Shown here piece by piece: positions 35,924-45,370 of a stretch of 52,072 nucleotides of DNA. Under the pieces are notes generated by a model, which was not told where the DNA came from, ran no database searches, and saw nothing but the letters and a program-made list of their open reading frames with translations. This DNA is from Calothrix sp. HK-06 (GTDB lineage Bacteria; Cyanobacteriota; Cyanobacteriia; Cyanobacteriales; Nostocaceae): assembly GCF_001904745.1 (NCBI RefSeq), contig NZ_MRCD01000054.1, positions 1 to 52,072 on the forward strand, in the 5' to 3' direction. A program made the position numbers and the translations under genes. Position 1 is the stretch's first letter. Each line of letters begins with the position of its first letter.

Positions 35924-37102
35924 TTAAAAGCGCAGAATTTCTCGCTCGTAGTGTTCCGGAGTTGGCTCAATTTCCCATACCAGTCCTTCTCCTGCCTCTA
36001 ATATTACTTCGACAGAAAGTTGATAGCTCTCAGTTGTTGCCGTATCGACATTATCGTCAAAAGGCTGGAGGTCTTCAGTGAGGAGTCGCAAGGTAAAACC
36101 TTCTGGAATTAAGCCATCATCACTGAGACTGCGTAGCTCGAAACGCCAGAGACGCTCATCTGGATTACCTTGGAGAAATATATGTAATTTATAAGGATTA
36201 CCTGCGATCAACAATTGCCGTGATAGAGTAGCGACGGGCACTTGTATTTCTCCTCCGCGCGTTCCTAGCATGTCTGGAACAGGTTGCAATTCGCTGTGTT
36301 CCCAGCCCAACTGTTGCCCTAGATAGGAAATGCCAGCTTGCAGCCACTGCTGAATTGACCATTGTTCCCCTAGTCCCTGCCGTTTTTCGTACAAGCGCTG
36401 GCGCCAACCGGAATGTTCAAGCAAAGCTCCCCACTGTGGAAAGGGAATTTGCAGACGGGGAAATACTAAATCGCGATTTCCCAGCCGTTCTAATAAATTT
36501 TCTGCCTGAGTTTGAGATAATCCAGGTAAAGGGGTAACTTCAGCACGTAGAGATTCATCAGGACAAAATTGACGAGCTAGCCACAACACATTTACGTTTT
36601 GGATTAAATCAGCAGTATTGACACAGTACGCACGATTGCTTGTATCGTAAGTTCCGAATCTCTTCAGTTTTTGATGGGTGGTATACCCGACAATGCGGAT
36701 ATACTCGTCCTCTGGGTTAACTTGTACGTGTAAGTAATAATCTCCTGCCCAAGTGGGAATATCAACCCATTCTTGGGGTACCCGCAACTCGCGCAAATCA
36801 ATTGATTCAACTGGCAGCACAACAAGCCGCATGTTGTCAACCAAAATTACGGCGCCGTTAACAACTTCCCAAAAACTTGGCAGTGCGTCTTCTCGTGTCC
36901 ACACACGAGCATTTGCTGCATGTTCTTCACGCAACCAAGACAGAAGGGCATTGAGGCAAAGTTGATTGAGATAGGCACGCCGACAAGCACCTGTTGTGGA
37001 GAAAAATTCCTCTTGGAACTCTTTTACAAGGGGCGAAATTTCCAAATACAACTGGTTAAAATTTGGGTCAATTAAAGTCGATGGCATGGAATCGAAGGTC
37101 AT
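35924..37102 (-). CDS. DUF1822 family protein
   Basis: A 392-residue soluble protein of the cyanobacterial DUF1822 family; function unknown. Recognisable blocks are VNGAVILVDNMRLVVLPVES, VPQEWVDIPTWAGDYYLHVQ, VNPEDEYIRIVGYTTHQKLK and VFPRLQIPFPQWGALLE. The C-terminal 120 residues are rich in beta strands. It starts 45 bp downstream of the sigma-like gene and is surely co-transcribed with it. A 165-bp piece of it is copied at 29636-29801. These two genes are divergent from the CHAT-CHASE2 and DUF928 genes. Confidence 0.85.
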   Translation of the reverse strand: MTFDSMPSTLIDPNFNQLYLEISPLVKEFQEEFFSTTGACRRAYLNQLCLNALLSWLREEHAANARVWTREDALPSFWEVVNGAVILVDNMRLVVLPVESIDLRELRVPQEWVDIPTWAGDYYLHVQVNPEDEYIRIVGYTTHQKLKRFGTYDTSNRAYCVNTADLIQNVNVLWLARQFCPDESLRAEVTPLPGLSQTQAENLLERLGNRDLVFPRLQIPFPQWGALLEHSGWRQRLYEKRQGLGEQWSIQQWLQAGISYLGQQLGWEHSELQPVPDMLGTRGGEIQVPVATLSRQLLIAGNPYKLHIFLQGNPDERLWRFELRSLSDDGLIPEGFTLRLLTEDLQPFDDNVDTATTESYQLSVEVILEAGEGLVWEIEPTPEHYEREILRF

Positions 37103-37146
37103 AGGGATACTCCAGATAAGGGCAGAGGTAGGGTTGACTTTAGAAG

Positions 37147-38328
37147 TTAGTTATTTGCTTTCATTTTTTCTTTTAGCCATTCCTCCAGTACAGTGTCCAT
37201 ATAATCTAGTACTTCGGAAGTCACGGAAAAATGCAGTGTGTCTTGGCTCCACTTGACAAGCGCGCGTAGCAAGGCGCCTCTAGCACTAGCAATTTTGCGT
37301 GATACTGAGTATTGCTTCATACCAAGCTGTTGAGCAATTTGTTGCTGTGTAAGGTCTTGTCCGTAATATGTTTTAAGAAGGTTTTGCTGCTGTGGCTCAA
37401 GTTGGGTAATTGCTTCACTTAATATCTTTGCCAACTGTTGTTTTTGGTTTTGTCTGGTTTCAGTCTCTTCTTCTGCAATTAGTTCGTTGAGCAAAGTTTC
37501 GGAAACAAAAGGCAAATTTTCCAACAGTTCACCTTGTTCCTGTCCAGGTTGAGGAGTGTTAGCTGAAACAACGGTTGGTAACTCTAAGGCGCGAACTGCT
37601 GCCGCACATTCTAACATCCATTTCAACAAGGTTTCGGGAGTTGCTACGGAGCTATTGGCGCCTAGCTGACTTAAGCGTTGCGTATTATAAACTTTGGCAA
37701 TTGCCTCCCAAGTTGCAGCATCGGGTTTGGATTGTTTTCGGGTTGCTTTGGCGCCAGCAGGAGCAGTTAGTTCCCGAAAACAATTCCAAGCAAAAACATA
37801 AGCAGCTATAGAGCTATCGCTAAACCCAGCAAACTGGAGAGATTCCACTAAACCCTTCTGACTAACTCTGTGCAGTAGTGACCAATCAGTACAAATATTC
37901 ACTTCTTGGTTCTTGCGAACCGTATCTTTAATCAGATTACTAAAGCTTAAATCCGCGTACCCTTTGAGATTTGAACTAAGTTTATTGTTAAAACCTTTAA
38001 GGACTTTGGGGAGACTGACTATGGCACTTTGAAACAGGTCAGCGATTGATTGTTTACTACCGAAGTTTGTAGCAACCTTTTTAGCATTCCAGTAACAAAC
38101 CTCCTGTAAATATGCTGCCAGGTGTAAATTTGCAAGGGAATTTTCTTGAGTTTGCCAAAGCTGATGCCAATAAAGTGCCCAAATTTCTGACTCTCTAGGT
38201 TTTGCTTGGTGTAAACAATGCTCCATACTACGACGCAGTTTTGGGTCGGTAAGCCAGCCTAAGAAATCATTTTCGTCCAACTGGATAAATGTGGAGAAGA
38301 TATCAACGATGCCCTGCCGAGGTTTCAT
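37147..38328 (-). CDS. Sigma-70 family RNA polymerase sigma factor-like protein
   Basis: A 393-residue protein whose C-terminal part (about 300-355) matches sigma region 4: LEPQQQNLLKTYYGQDLTQQ, then QIAQQLGMKQYSVSRKIASA. The N-terminal 250 residues are helical and diverged; a region 2-like part may lie at about 85-160 (ADLFQSAIVSLPKVLKGF). It is longer than typical ECF sigma factors. Its position upstream of DUF1822 and divergent from CHAT-CHASE2 suggests that it controls this module, perhaps through the 85-bp gap at 38329-38413. The target promoters are unknown. Confidence 0.75.
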   Translation of the reverse strand: MKPRQGIVDIFSTFIQLDENDFLGWLTDPKLRRSMEHCLHQAKPRESEIWALYWHQLWQTQENSLANLHLAAYLQEVCYWNAKKVATNFGSKQSIADLFQSAIVSLPKVLKGFNNKLSSNLKGYADLSFSNLIKDTVRKNQEVNICTDWSLLHRVSQKGLVESLQFAGFSDSSIAAYVFAWNCFRELTAPAGAKATRKQSKPDAATWEAIAKVYNTQRLSQLGANSSVATPETLLKWMLECAAAVRALELPTVVSANTPQPGQEQGELLENLPFVSETLLNELIAEEETETRQNQKQQLAKILSEAITQLEPQQQNLLKTYYGQDLTQQQIAQQLGMKQYSVSRKIASARGALLRALVKWSQDTLHFSVTSEVLDYMDTVLEEWLKEKMKANN

Positions 38329-38413
38329 ATATCACAAAAACACTAAGTAGTTCTATAATCTTAAGTTAGAGTTGAGTGCAAATCAGGAAGTTAGATGCTA
38401 GGGGCAGCCGTCC

Positions 38414-40813
38414 GTGGAAAAATTAGTCATTTTGAAGCTAGGCTCTGGTAGCTTTGAACAAGGATTTCCCGTTACGCTTCAAATTGGCGAAGAAGCTGCA
38501 CGACCGATGTTAGAGATTACAGGTGATTTACCCCCTGGACTCGAAGTTGTTCAAGATTATCAACAGTGGCAAACAATTTATTACAGCATGGATTTGCGCG
38601 GACGACCGATAGGGGTACGAAAGCCTACACGGAAAGTCGCAACAGTGGCGGAATGTCAAAAAGCCGCAGACCAATTGCGCGTGCGCTTTAATCAGTGGCT
38701 TCAAGCAGAATCGTTTCGCCCAATTCGAGAGAAATGGCTGGAAAAATTGCAACCCGACCATAGGATACGGGTGATTATTCAGACCAAAGACTATCAAGTG
38801 CAGAAATTACCTTGGCATGTGTGGGATTTGGTTGAGCGGTATTCTCAAGCAGAAATTGCTTTAGCGGCGCCTACTTACGAACAAATCCCTGCTATCAGGC
38901 ACAACTCAACCACAGTTAGAATACTTGCCATTTTGGGTAACAGCCAAAACATTGATACACAAGCTGATCGTATGGCACTGGAACAGTTGACTAATGCCAG
39001 GGTCAACTTTCTGGTTGAGCCGCGCAGTGAAGATTTAAGCGACCGCCTTTGGGAGCAGCCTTGGGATATTCTATTTTTTGCTGGACACAGTTACAGTGAC
39101 CCAACAGGTGAAACTGGCCTAATGTCTATCAACCCGAATGAGAGTTTGACAATTAGCCAACTCAAGTATGCGCTCAGTAAGGCAGTCGGACGAGGCTTAA
39201 AGCTGGCAATTTTTAACTCCTGTAATGGTTTAGGATTAGCGCGAGAGTTCGCTTCTTTACAAATTCCCCAGTTAATAGTTATGCGGGAACCTGTGCCAGA
39301 CCGTGTTGCCCAAACTTTTTTGAAATATTTCTTGGAAGCATTTTCCCGTGGCGAATCTCTTTACCTTGCAGTGCGAGAAGCACGGGAACGATTACAAGGT
39401 TTAGAAACGCAATTTCCTTGTGCCAGCTGGTTGCCAGTTATTTTTCAAAACCCAGCAGAAATTCCCTCCAGTTGGAATGGACTTCTAGAAAATACACATG
39501 ATGCATTAACTAACACAATTAACCCAAGTCCACCTAAATTACAACCCCAAGCTCGCCTCAAGGCGCCTGCTTTATTAACATCTCTTACATTCGCATCTCT
39601 CATAAGTATAGGCATCTCTGCCCTAGTGCTAGGTGTTCGACATCTAGGTTTTTTGCAATCTTGGGAGTTACAAGCATTCGACCATCTGCGACAATACCAA
39701 CCAGATGAGCCACCCGACTCGCGCATCTTAATAGTCACAGTAACGGAGGCAGATGTGCAAGCCCAACCTCAAGAACAACGACGTGGCTCGCTGTCTGATT
39801 TAGCACTTGCCAAGCTTTTAGACAAACTAGAAGCTTACCAACCGCGAGTAATTGGCTTGGATATTTATCGAGATTATCCGGTACAGGACAAAGGTCAAGA
39901 TAAAGAATTATTGCAGAAGTTAGCAAAGTGGATGCACCACGATCGCTTTATCGCTGTTTGTCAGGTGAGTAATCCGATTACCAAAGAACGTGGAATTGCG
40001 CCACCAGAGGAAGTCAGCTCCAATCGCTTGGGTTTTAGCGACCTTGCCCTTGACCCAGATAATGTAGTACGGCGCCACCTGCTAGCATTAGACCCACCAC
40101 CAGATTCATCCTGTCCGGCAACCTATGCTTTAAGTACGCAACTAGCAATACATTATCTTGCAAAGCAAGGAATAGAACTAAAATTTACTGACGATGGAAA
40201 GTGGAAGTTGGGTAAAACAGTTTTTAAACCCCTTGAAGCTCATACGGGTGGTTATCAGGATATTGATGCTTGGGGACACCAAATTTTACTGAATTACCGT
40301 TCGCACCGTTCGATTACCGAGATAGCTCCCCAAATTACTTTAGGAGAAGTTTTAGCAGGAAAACTCAATGCCGAAGCTGTCAAAGACCGCATTGTCTTAA
40401 TTGGCACAACGGCAGCAAGTTTTAAAGATTTCTCTTTAACCCCTTACAAAACCGATCAAGGTGAAGCTCAAAGCATCTCTGGAGTTATCCTGCAAGCACA
40501 AGCAATCAGTCAAATTATCAGTGCTGCCCTAGATGGGCGCCCACTACTTTGGGTGTTGCCATACTGGGGAGAAGGAATTTGGATTTTGCTTTGGGCGATC
40601 GTGGGTAGTCTGCTGGGTTTGCTTCGACAACCAAAGTTCTGCGGATTGACTGCTATAGTAACTATTATTACTATCTACATTAGTTGTTTAGGGCTGTTAA
40701 TTGGGTTTGGTTGTTGGATACCTTTTATTCCTCCTGTGCTTGCCCTCCTTGGCAGCGGTGGCAGCACTTTTATCGTTATCAAATTGTTAGTAAGAAACAA
40801 AAAAAATGATTAA
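38414..40813 (+). CDS. CHAT protease - CHASE2 sensor fusion protein
   Basis: A 799-residue membrane protein. The N-terminal CHAT domain (about 150-350) is a caspase-like Cys protease with H225 (FFAGHSYSD) and C270 (FNSCNGLGLA) as the probable dyad. A membrane segment near 400 leads to an extracytoplasmic CHASE2 domain (about 415-690; RILIVTVTEADVQ, PRVIGLDIYRDYPV, IVLIGTTAASFKDFSLTPY), then two or three helices (about 700-795). It would therefore couple an outside signal to a protease inside. The start is GTG, with AGGGG 10 bases upstream. It overlaps the DUF928 gene by 8 bp. Confidence 0.92.
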   Translation: MEKLVILKLGSGSFEQGFPVTLQIGEEAARPMLEITGDLPPGLEVVQDYQQWQTIYYSMDLRGRPIGVRKPTRKVATVAECQKAADQLRVRFNQWLQAESFRPIREKWLEKLQPDHRIRVIIQTKDYQVQKLPWHVWDLVERYSQAEIALAAPTYEQIPAIRHNSTTVRILAILGNSQNIDTQADRMALEQLTNARVNFLVEPRSEDLSDRLWEQPWDILFFAGHSYSDPTGETGLMSINPNESLTISQLKYALSKAVGRGLKLAIFNSCNGLGLAREFASLQIPQLIVMREPVPDRVAQTFLKYFLEAFSRGESLYLAVREARERLQGLETQFPCASWLPVIFQNPAEIPSSWNGLLENTHDALTNTINPSPPKLQPQARLKAPALLTSLTFASLISIGISALVLGVRHLGFLQSWELQAFDHLRQYQPDEPPDSRILIVTVTEADVQAQPQEQRRGSLSDLALAKLLDKLEAYQPRVIGLDIYRDYPVQDKGQDKELLQKLAKWMHHDRFIAVCQVSNPITKERGIAPPEEVSSNRLGFSDLALDPDNVVRRHLLALDPPPDSSCPATYALSTQLAIHYLAKQGIELKFTDDGKWKLGKTVFKPLEAHTGGYQDIDAWGHQILLNYRSHRSITEIAPQITLGEVLAGKLNAEAVKDRIVLIGTTAASFKDFSLTPYKTDQGEAQSISGVILQAQAISQIISAALDGRPLLWVLPYWGEGIWILLWAIVGSLLGLLRQPKFCGLTAIVTIITIYISCLGLLIGFGCWIPFIPPVLALLGSGGSTFIVIKLLVRNKKND

Positions 40814-41582
40814 GAAATTCACGCCAGAGACTCTGAGCTTAATTGCCTTACTCGTATTTATTAGTACTAATAGTATGACCGCAGCACAGGCAAATCTACC
40901 AACTAATTTGATTGCCCAGTATCAGCCTCCTCCACCTCCCAGTCGAGGGGCGCCAGGAAAACGAGGAACAGGCGCCAGTCGAGGCGAGTGTCTCCGCAGC
41001 CAAACTCCCTTAACTGCCCTTGTCCCCTCATTTAATAATTCTCAGAAAGACCAAGACGTTTGGGGATTAACAACGCGCGAACGACCAACCTTTTGGTTTT
41101 ATATACCTTTTGCTAGGGGATGTAGCACAATTGAACTTGTTTTACAGGATGACGCAGGTATTCCCTTGTATCAGATACCTGCCACTGTTCCTGCAAAACC
41201 TGGCATTATCGGCGTGCAGTTGCCTGCTACCGCTCCTGCACTCAAGCCCAATCGGATGTATCATTGGTTGTTGCAAGCGAAAGTGAAACCAAAAGATTTA
41301 GAAGAGGAAGAATTATTCGTGGTAGATGGCTGGATACAGCGTATTAACCCCAGTACTAAATTGAGCCAACAGTTAAAGCAAGCACCTATAAATAAACAAG
41401 CGCGACTCTATGCTGAAAATGGCATTTGGTTCGATGCCTTAACAACTTTAGCAGAACAGCGTTTAAAGAATTCTCAAGATACAACAATTGCACAAGACTG
41501 GAAGACTTTATTGAAGTCCGTGGGACTAGAAAACTTTGCGGTGGAAACACTCTCATTGTCAGATAAAAGAGCGATGCGCTAG
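40806..41582 (+). CDS. DUF928 family exported protein
   Basis: A 258-residue DUF928 protein, the same length as the one at 5621. It has a signal peptide (about 1-30, ending AAQA), a Pro/Gly-rich segment (QPPPPPSRGAPG), then RPTFWFYIPFARG, AKPGIIGVQLPATAPALKP and YAENGIWFDALTTLAEQ. Function is unknown. It is translationally coupled to the CHAT-CHASE2 gene (8-bp overlap), which points to a shared role at the cell envelope. Confidence 0.9.
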   Translation: MIKKFTPETLSLIALLVFISTNSMTAAQANLPTNLIAQYQPPPPPSRGAPGKRGTGASRGECLRSQTPLTALVPSFNNSQKDQDVWGLTTRERPTFWFYIPFARGCSTIELVLQDDAGIPLYQIPATVPAKPGIIGVQLPATAPALKPNRMYHWLLQAKVKPKDLEEEELFVVDGWIQRINPSTKLSQQLKQAPINKQARLYAENGIWFDALTTLAEQRLKNSQDTTIAQDWKTLLKSVGLENFAVETLSLSDKRAMR

Positions 41583-42111
41583 GAGGGTATGAGTTGTTGC
41601 CGGGACAAATACGCGGGAAGTTGTTTAAAACCTCTCCCCCAACCCCTCTCCTGCGAGGAGAGGGAAGCAAATGTACTCCACCTTCCCTTCTAAAATACTG
41701 CTGGTCATTCAGGGGCAAGACTCTTCGTTATTCCACATGCCCGCCGTCACCCTAGAAGGGTGCGGCTAATTGAAAGGAAGCCCACCTGCGTGGGCTAAAA
41801 ACATAAAAACACTAGCCCACGCAGGTGGGCTTTGTATCGATAGCCCCAGGCTCTGGTTCCTGTGGGCGTTTGTGAGCGTATGATCTAATGATGGGTCTCA
41901 ACCCCTATTCGCCAATGGCATCCTGCTAGGGAAGGGGGTTGGGGGGTTAGCTTTTACGGAGCGTTTTTCCGCTATTAGGATATTGCTTTCATAGACTTTT
42001 CCAAATTTCCTATGATGTCTCCTCTATGACTTTTATCCTATGTTGTAATTAATTGAGAGTTTTTGTAAAAAATGGGAAGAATAAGTATGAAATCTAAGAG
42101 ATGAAATATTT
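41583..42111. other. Gene-free repeat-rich interval
   Basis: This 529-bp gap contains a cctctcccc-type palindrome (about 41625-41670), a long inverted repeat described separately, and a gggaagggggttggggggtt tract near 41932. No open frame or RNA gene is recognisable. A weak ribosome site precedes the next gene. Confidence 0.6.
41779..41831. terminator. Long perfect inverted repeat, 19-bp arms
   Basis: Arms at 41779-41797 and 41813-41831 (agcccacctgcgtgggcta and its complement) surround a 15-base AT-rich spacer. Each arm is itself nearly self-complementary. No T-run of terminator type follows directly, so it may be a dispersed repeat element that also stops transcription from the DUF928 operon. 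Confidence 0.65.
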
Positions 42112-43803
42112 ATGACTCCAGCCAAAATTCATGCATCTGAATATCCTCTGCATAAAGTATTTAGTGGTGACTTTACCTTTACCATTCCGATGTATCAACG
42201 TCCTTATGCTTGGGGGAAAGAACAAGCTGGAGAACTAATAGATGATTTGATTACAGCCTTAGAAGAAGGTTCAATAAAAATTGATGAAGTAAATCCTTAT
42301 TTTTTAGGAAGTATTGTCCTAATAAAGGGCGACAAGCCAGATGCAGAAATTATAGATGGGCAGCAACGTTTAACTACATTAACTATACTTTTATCTGTTC
42401 TAAGAGAATTAGTTTCTCCAGAATATAAGCAAAAAATAACTCCATATATATATCAAAGTCCAGATTTTGATTTGGATGCAGAATCTACTATTTATCGTCT
42501 AACTTTACGTGAAAGAGATGCGGATTTTTTTAGAGAGCATATTCAAGATGAAGGTGGTATAGCCAGACTGGAATCATTACCAAATTCAGGTCTTTCTGAA
42601 AGCCGTAAAAACATCAAAGAAAATACTATTTTGCTGAAGCAGAGATTACAAAAATTTAGTCAAGAAAATTTGCAAAATCTAACTAAATTTGTCTTGAAAC
42701 GCTGCTTCTTAGTTGTTGTCTCAACTCCAGATATTGATTCTGCGTATCGTATTTTCTCCGTTATCAATAATCGCGGCTTAAATTTATCACATGCTGATAT
42801 TTTTAAGTCAGAAATTATTGGCAAAATTGAGAAAGACAAACAAGACTCATACAGTTCAAAATGGGAAGAAATTGAAGAAAAGCTGGGCAGGGAAGATTTT
42901 AAAAGCCTCTTCTCTCATATTAGAATGATTCATGTTAAAAGTAAACCGACTCAAAGCATTCTTAAGGAATTTCATGAAGATGTCAAGCCATCTCCCGCTA
43001 AATACCCTCAAGAATTCATTGATAAAATTCTCATTCCACTGGCTAACGCATTTTATGGTATCAAAAATCAATCTTATAAAAGCGATACGCTAGAAGACAA
43101 AGTTAACCAAAGTTTCAGATGGTTATCTTGGATAGATAATTCTGATTGGATACCACCTGCAATTTTATTTCTCTCAAAAAATTATCGGAAACCAGAATTA
43201 TTACTACCATTCTTTACCGATTTAGACCGTCTTGCATCAGGTTTAATGATTCAGAGATATAATATTTATGAAAGAGTAGAACGTTATAGTAAACTACTAA
43301 AAGCTATTGAATCAGAAGCAGATTTGTATGCGCCTGATTCACCGCTACAATTACAGGAATTAGAAAAAGATAATATATTAAGAATCTTGAATGCTGAACT
43401 CTATTTAATGAAAAAAATTAGGCTATATGTTTTATTACGTTTAGATGCGGCATTATCACGGGGAGAAGCTGAGTATAAGTATCCTACTATCACCGTAGAG
43501 CATGTATTGCCACAAAAGCCAGCATCTGATAGTGAATGGAGTAAATGGTTTCCGAATGCAGAAGAACATAAAAAATACGTTCATTGTTTAGGTAATTTAG
43601 TATTATTACCTAACTACAAAAATAGTGAGGCCAAAAATTACGATTTTGAGATGAAAAAGCAAAAATATTTTAAAACTAAATATGGGGTTTCTCCCTTTGC
43701 TTTGACTACCCAAGTGTTGAATGAAAAACAATGGAAACCAGAAGTAATTGAAAAACGGCAAAAAGATTTAATTAATATATTTAAGGAACTTTGGCATTTG
43801 TAG
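42112..43803 (+). CDS. DUF262/DUF1524 protein, GmrSD-like defence nuclease
   Basis: A 563-residue protein with an N-terminal DUF262 domain (FTIPMYQRPYAWGKEQ; EIIDGQQRLTTLTIL near 82; RIFSVINNRGLNLSHADIFK) and a C-terminal DUF1524 HNH nuclease with ITVEHVLPQKP near 462 and HCLGNLVLLPNYKNS. GmrSD-type enzymes are nucleotide-dependent restriction systems against modified phage DNA, and many single-gene relatives act in phage defence. The gene stands alone, lacks any GGCGCC site over 1.7 kb and is AT-rich, which suits recent transfer. Its actual target is unknown. Confidence 0.88.
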   Translation: MTPAKIHASEYPLHKVFSGDFTFTIPMYQRPYAWGKEQAGELIDDLITALEEGSIKIDEVNPYFLGSIVLIKGDKPDAEIIDGQQRLTTLTILLSVLRELVSPEYKQKITPYIYQSPDFDLDAESTIYRLTLRERDADFFREHIQDEGGIARLESLPNSGLSESRKNIKENTILLKQRLQKFSQENLQNLTKFVLKRCFLVVVSTPDIDSAYRIFSVINNRGLNLSHADIFKSEIIGKIEKDKQDSYSSKWEEIEEKLGREDFKSLFSHIRMIHVKSKPTQSILKEFHEDVKPSPAKYPQEFIDKILIPLANAFYGIKNQSYKSDTLEDKVNQSFRWLSWIDNSDWIPPAILFLSKNYRKPELLLPFFTDLDRLASGLMIQRYNIYERVERYSKLLKAIESEADLYAPDSPLQLQELEKDNILRILNAELYLMKKIRLYVLLRLDAALSRGEAEYKYPTITVEHVLPQKPASDSEWSKWFPNAEEHKKYVHCLGNLVLLPNYKNSEAKNYDFEMKKQKYFKTKYGVSPFALTTQVLNEKQWKPEVIEKRQKDLINIFKELWHL

Positions 43804-43873
43804 ATAGTATGTATTAGCAACAACCATTGGTGCCTAATTTGTCATATTGACGGTGCCAGTTATGTTGCTGACG

Positions 43874-43907
43874 CTAAATAACTGTACGTAGACTGAAATG
43901 CTAGAGC
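43874..43907. repeat. 34-bp dispersed repeat, copy 2
   Basis: Same sequence as 25302-25335 apart from two positions, again about 70 bp after a gene end. The nature of the element is unknown. Confidence 0.6.
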
Positions 43908-44047
43908 TTATATCTTGCACATTAAATTTCTAACATTTGGATGGAGCATATATCCAACTTCGGACTGATACTAAGCGTTTTTAATTTATGCGACCTTAGA
44001 TATACATAAGCATAAACACTTAATATTAAGAGACACAAGGGAAAACA

Positions 44048-44593
44048 ATGCCTGACCAAGAATTTAGAGCAAACGTTCCAGAAGTTGACCCAACGGAGAT
44101 TGAAGATTCTCGAACCGCAGCGGCAATCGCTAGCGAACACCGTTCATTCCTTGAAAAGGTCATGGTCGGAAGCGGATTCGGGGATTTGTATGATGCCAGA
44201 GACTTTAGCGAAATTGTGTTTCGCGTTATGCGCGACTTAATGACAACAGATGCACAAGAACGCGTCGAGGCAGAACTGCATAATCCGGCTTTGGAGACGG
44301 AGGATAAATCACTCAAGATGGAAGTGGCTGACCTCTGGAAAGACACAAATCCGATTGTTGGATTTTTAAGTAGAATACGCAAACCTTTAAGAGGTCCGGC
44401 GCCAATAGGAATTGATTCCAATTTATTCCTCACCCGAATTGCTAACGAAGGAGGACTCCCAGGAACAGTCGATCCAGAGCAGGCAGTTAAAGCAGTATTT
44501 TCTGCCACCAAAGACGAACTTTCCTCTGAACGGATTCAGGAAATTGCTGGCTGGCTCCCTGACGATGTCCGCAAGCTTTGGGAACAAGCTTAA
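44048..44593 (+). CDS. DUF2267 domain protein
   Basis: A 181-residue soluble helical protein of the DUF2267 family. Both family halves are visible: DLYDARDFSEIVFRVMRDLM near 46-65 and VDPEQAVKAVFSATKDELSS near 142-161, followed by IQEIAGWLPDDVRKLWEQ. Biochemical function is not established. The start follows a purine-rich ribosome site (aagggaaaac). It stands between the defence nuclease and a chimeric pseudogene; no operon is evident. Confidence 0.8.
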   Translation: MPDQEFRANVPEVDPTEIEDSRTAAAIASEHRSFLEKVMVGSGFGDLYDARDFSEIVFRVMRDLMTTDAQERVEAELHNPALETEDKSLKMEVADLWKDTNPIVGFLSRIRKPLRGPAPIGIDSNLFLTRIANEGGLPGTVDPEQAVKAVFSATKDELSSERIQEIAGWLPDDVRKLWEQA

Positions 44594-44639
44594 TTAGACT
44601 GAACGCAAAAATATCTGTAGCGAGGTAGGCTCAATACAG

Positions 44640-44940
44640 GAGAATGGTATCTTTACTGCCAATGAAATTCTCAACCTGAAATTGAACAATGAACTAGTCG
44701 TCCTCAGCGCTTGCAACACTGGGCGAGGTAGAATTACTGGAGATGACGTGGTTGGTTTATCTCGGGCGTTCGTTAATGCAAAAGTCAAGAGAGTTATTAA
44801 TTGAAACTTCGTTGGCTACAGAAGATAAATACCTTTATGCCAGGGTGATCAAACAATCTGGTATTGACGGGCGCCATTTTCTAATTATGTTTACAGCTAT
44901 TTCGCCAAAAGCAAGCGCATTCCTCAATACATTCCGCTAG
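44640..44940 (+). pseudogene. Chimeric remnant: CHAT domain joined to cyclase C terminus
   Basis: The first part (44640-44800) reads ENGIFTANEILNLKLNNELV, then VLSACNTGRGRITGDDVVG and LSRAFVNAKVKRVIN-stop, the middle of a CHAT domain. At about 44790 it switches to a near copy of the last 150 bp of the cyclase gene at 6529 (TSLATEDKYLYARVIKQSGI, ending AFLNTFR). The join lies in gttattaattg, which both parents share or nearly share. In the locus at 5268-8781 the same two pieces stand 3.3 kb apart, so this is an internally deleted copy of such a locus. Confidence 0.85.
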
Positions 44941-45294
44941 CATGGCTGAATAATATGGCACATTTATTACAAAGGCACCGTTTTTGACATCTTTTAAAAA
45001 AATTAAAGGCCCACTAACACCAGGAGATTTACCAATTGCTTGGATTATTTACAGCCACCAAGCCAGCGGTGATTGGAGCGCAGGTGCAAATCTTTTGGTT
45101 GCAAAAATCCAATTAAACATCTTGTGGAATGAGCATCCTTGCCCGTTCCAAACGTAAGGGCGGGCATGGCAGGGATGCGAATATGACAAAGAAAGCGCTT
45201 TTCGGGTTGCATGGGCAGCAGCCAAACGTCACTACGAAAAAGGTTTGGCAAAAAATATTTTTGAATTACTGGCTTTCCTGTTCAATATAACGCT
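44941..45294 (+). other. Gap with a possible ChaB-like remnant
   Basis: Most of this interval shows no gene. From 45176 a frame without a start codon reads CEYDKESAFRVAWAAAKRHY, then EKGLAKNIFELLAF, to a stop at 45310. The string AFRVAWAAAKRHYEKG recalls the end of ChaB-family proteins. A second possible piece, GPLTPGDLPIAWIIYSHQAS, is near 45010. Both calls are tentative. Confidence 0.3.
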
Positions 45295-45324
45295 AAAAAA
45301 GCACGCTTAAGTCTCAAGCGTGCT
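45295..45324 (-). terminator. Rho-independent terminator of the giant repeat gene
   Basis: On the minus strand AGCACGCTT (45316-45324) and AAGCGTGCT (45300-45308) form a perfect 9-bp stem with a 7-base loop, followed by a run of T. It lies about 50 bp beyond the stop of the lipase-domain gene. Confidence 0.88.
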
Positions 45325-45370
45325 AAGGAAGATAAATTTCAGGTCAATGATTTATTGACTCTCATTCTCA

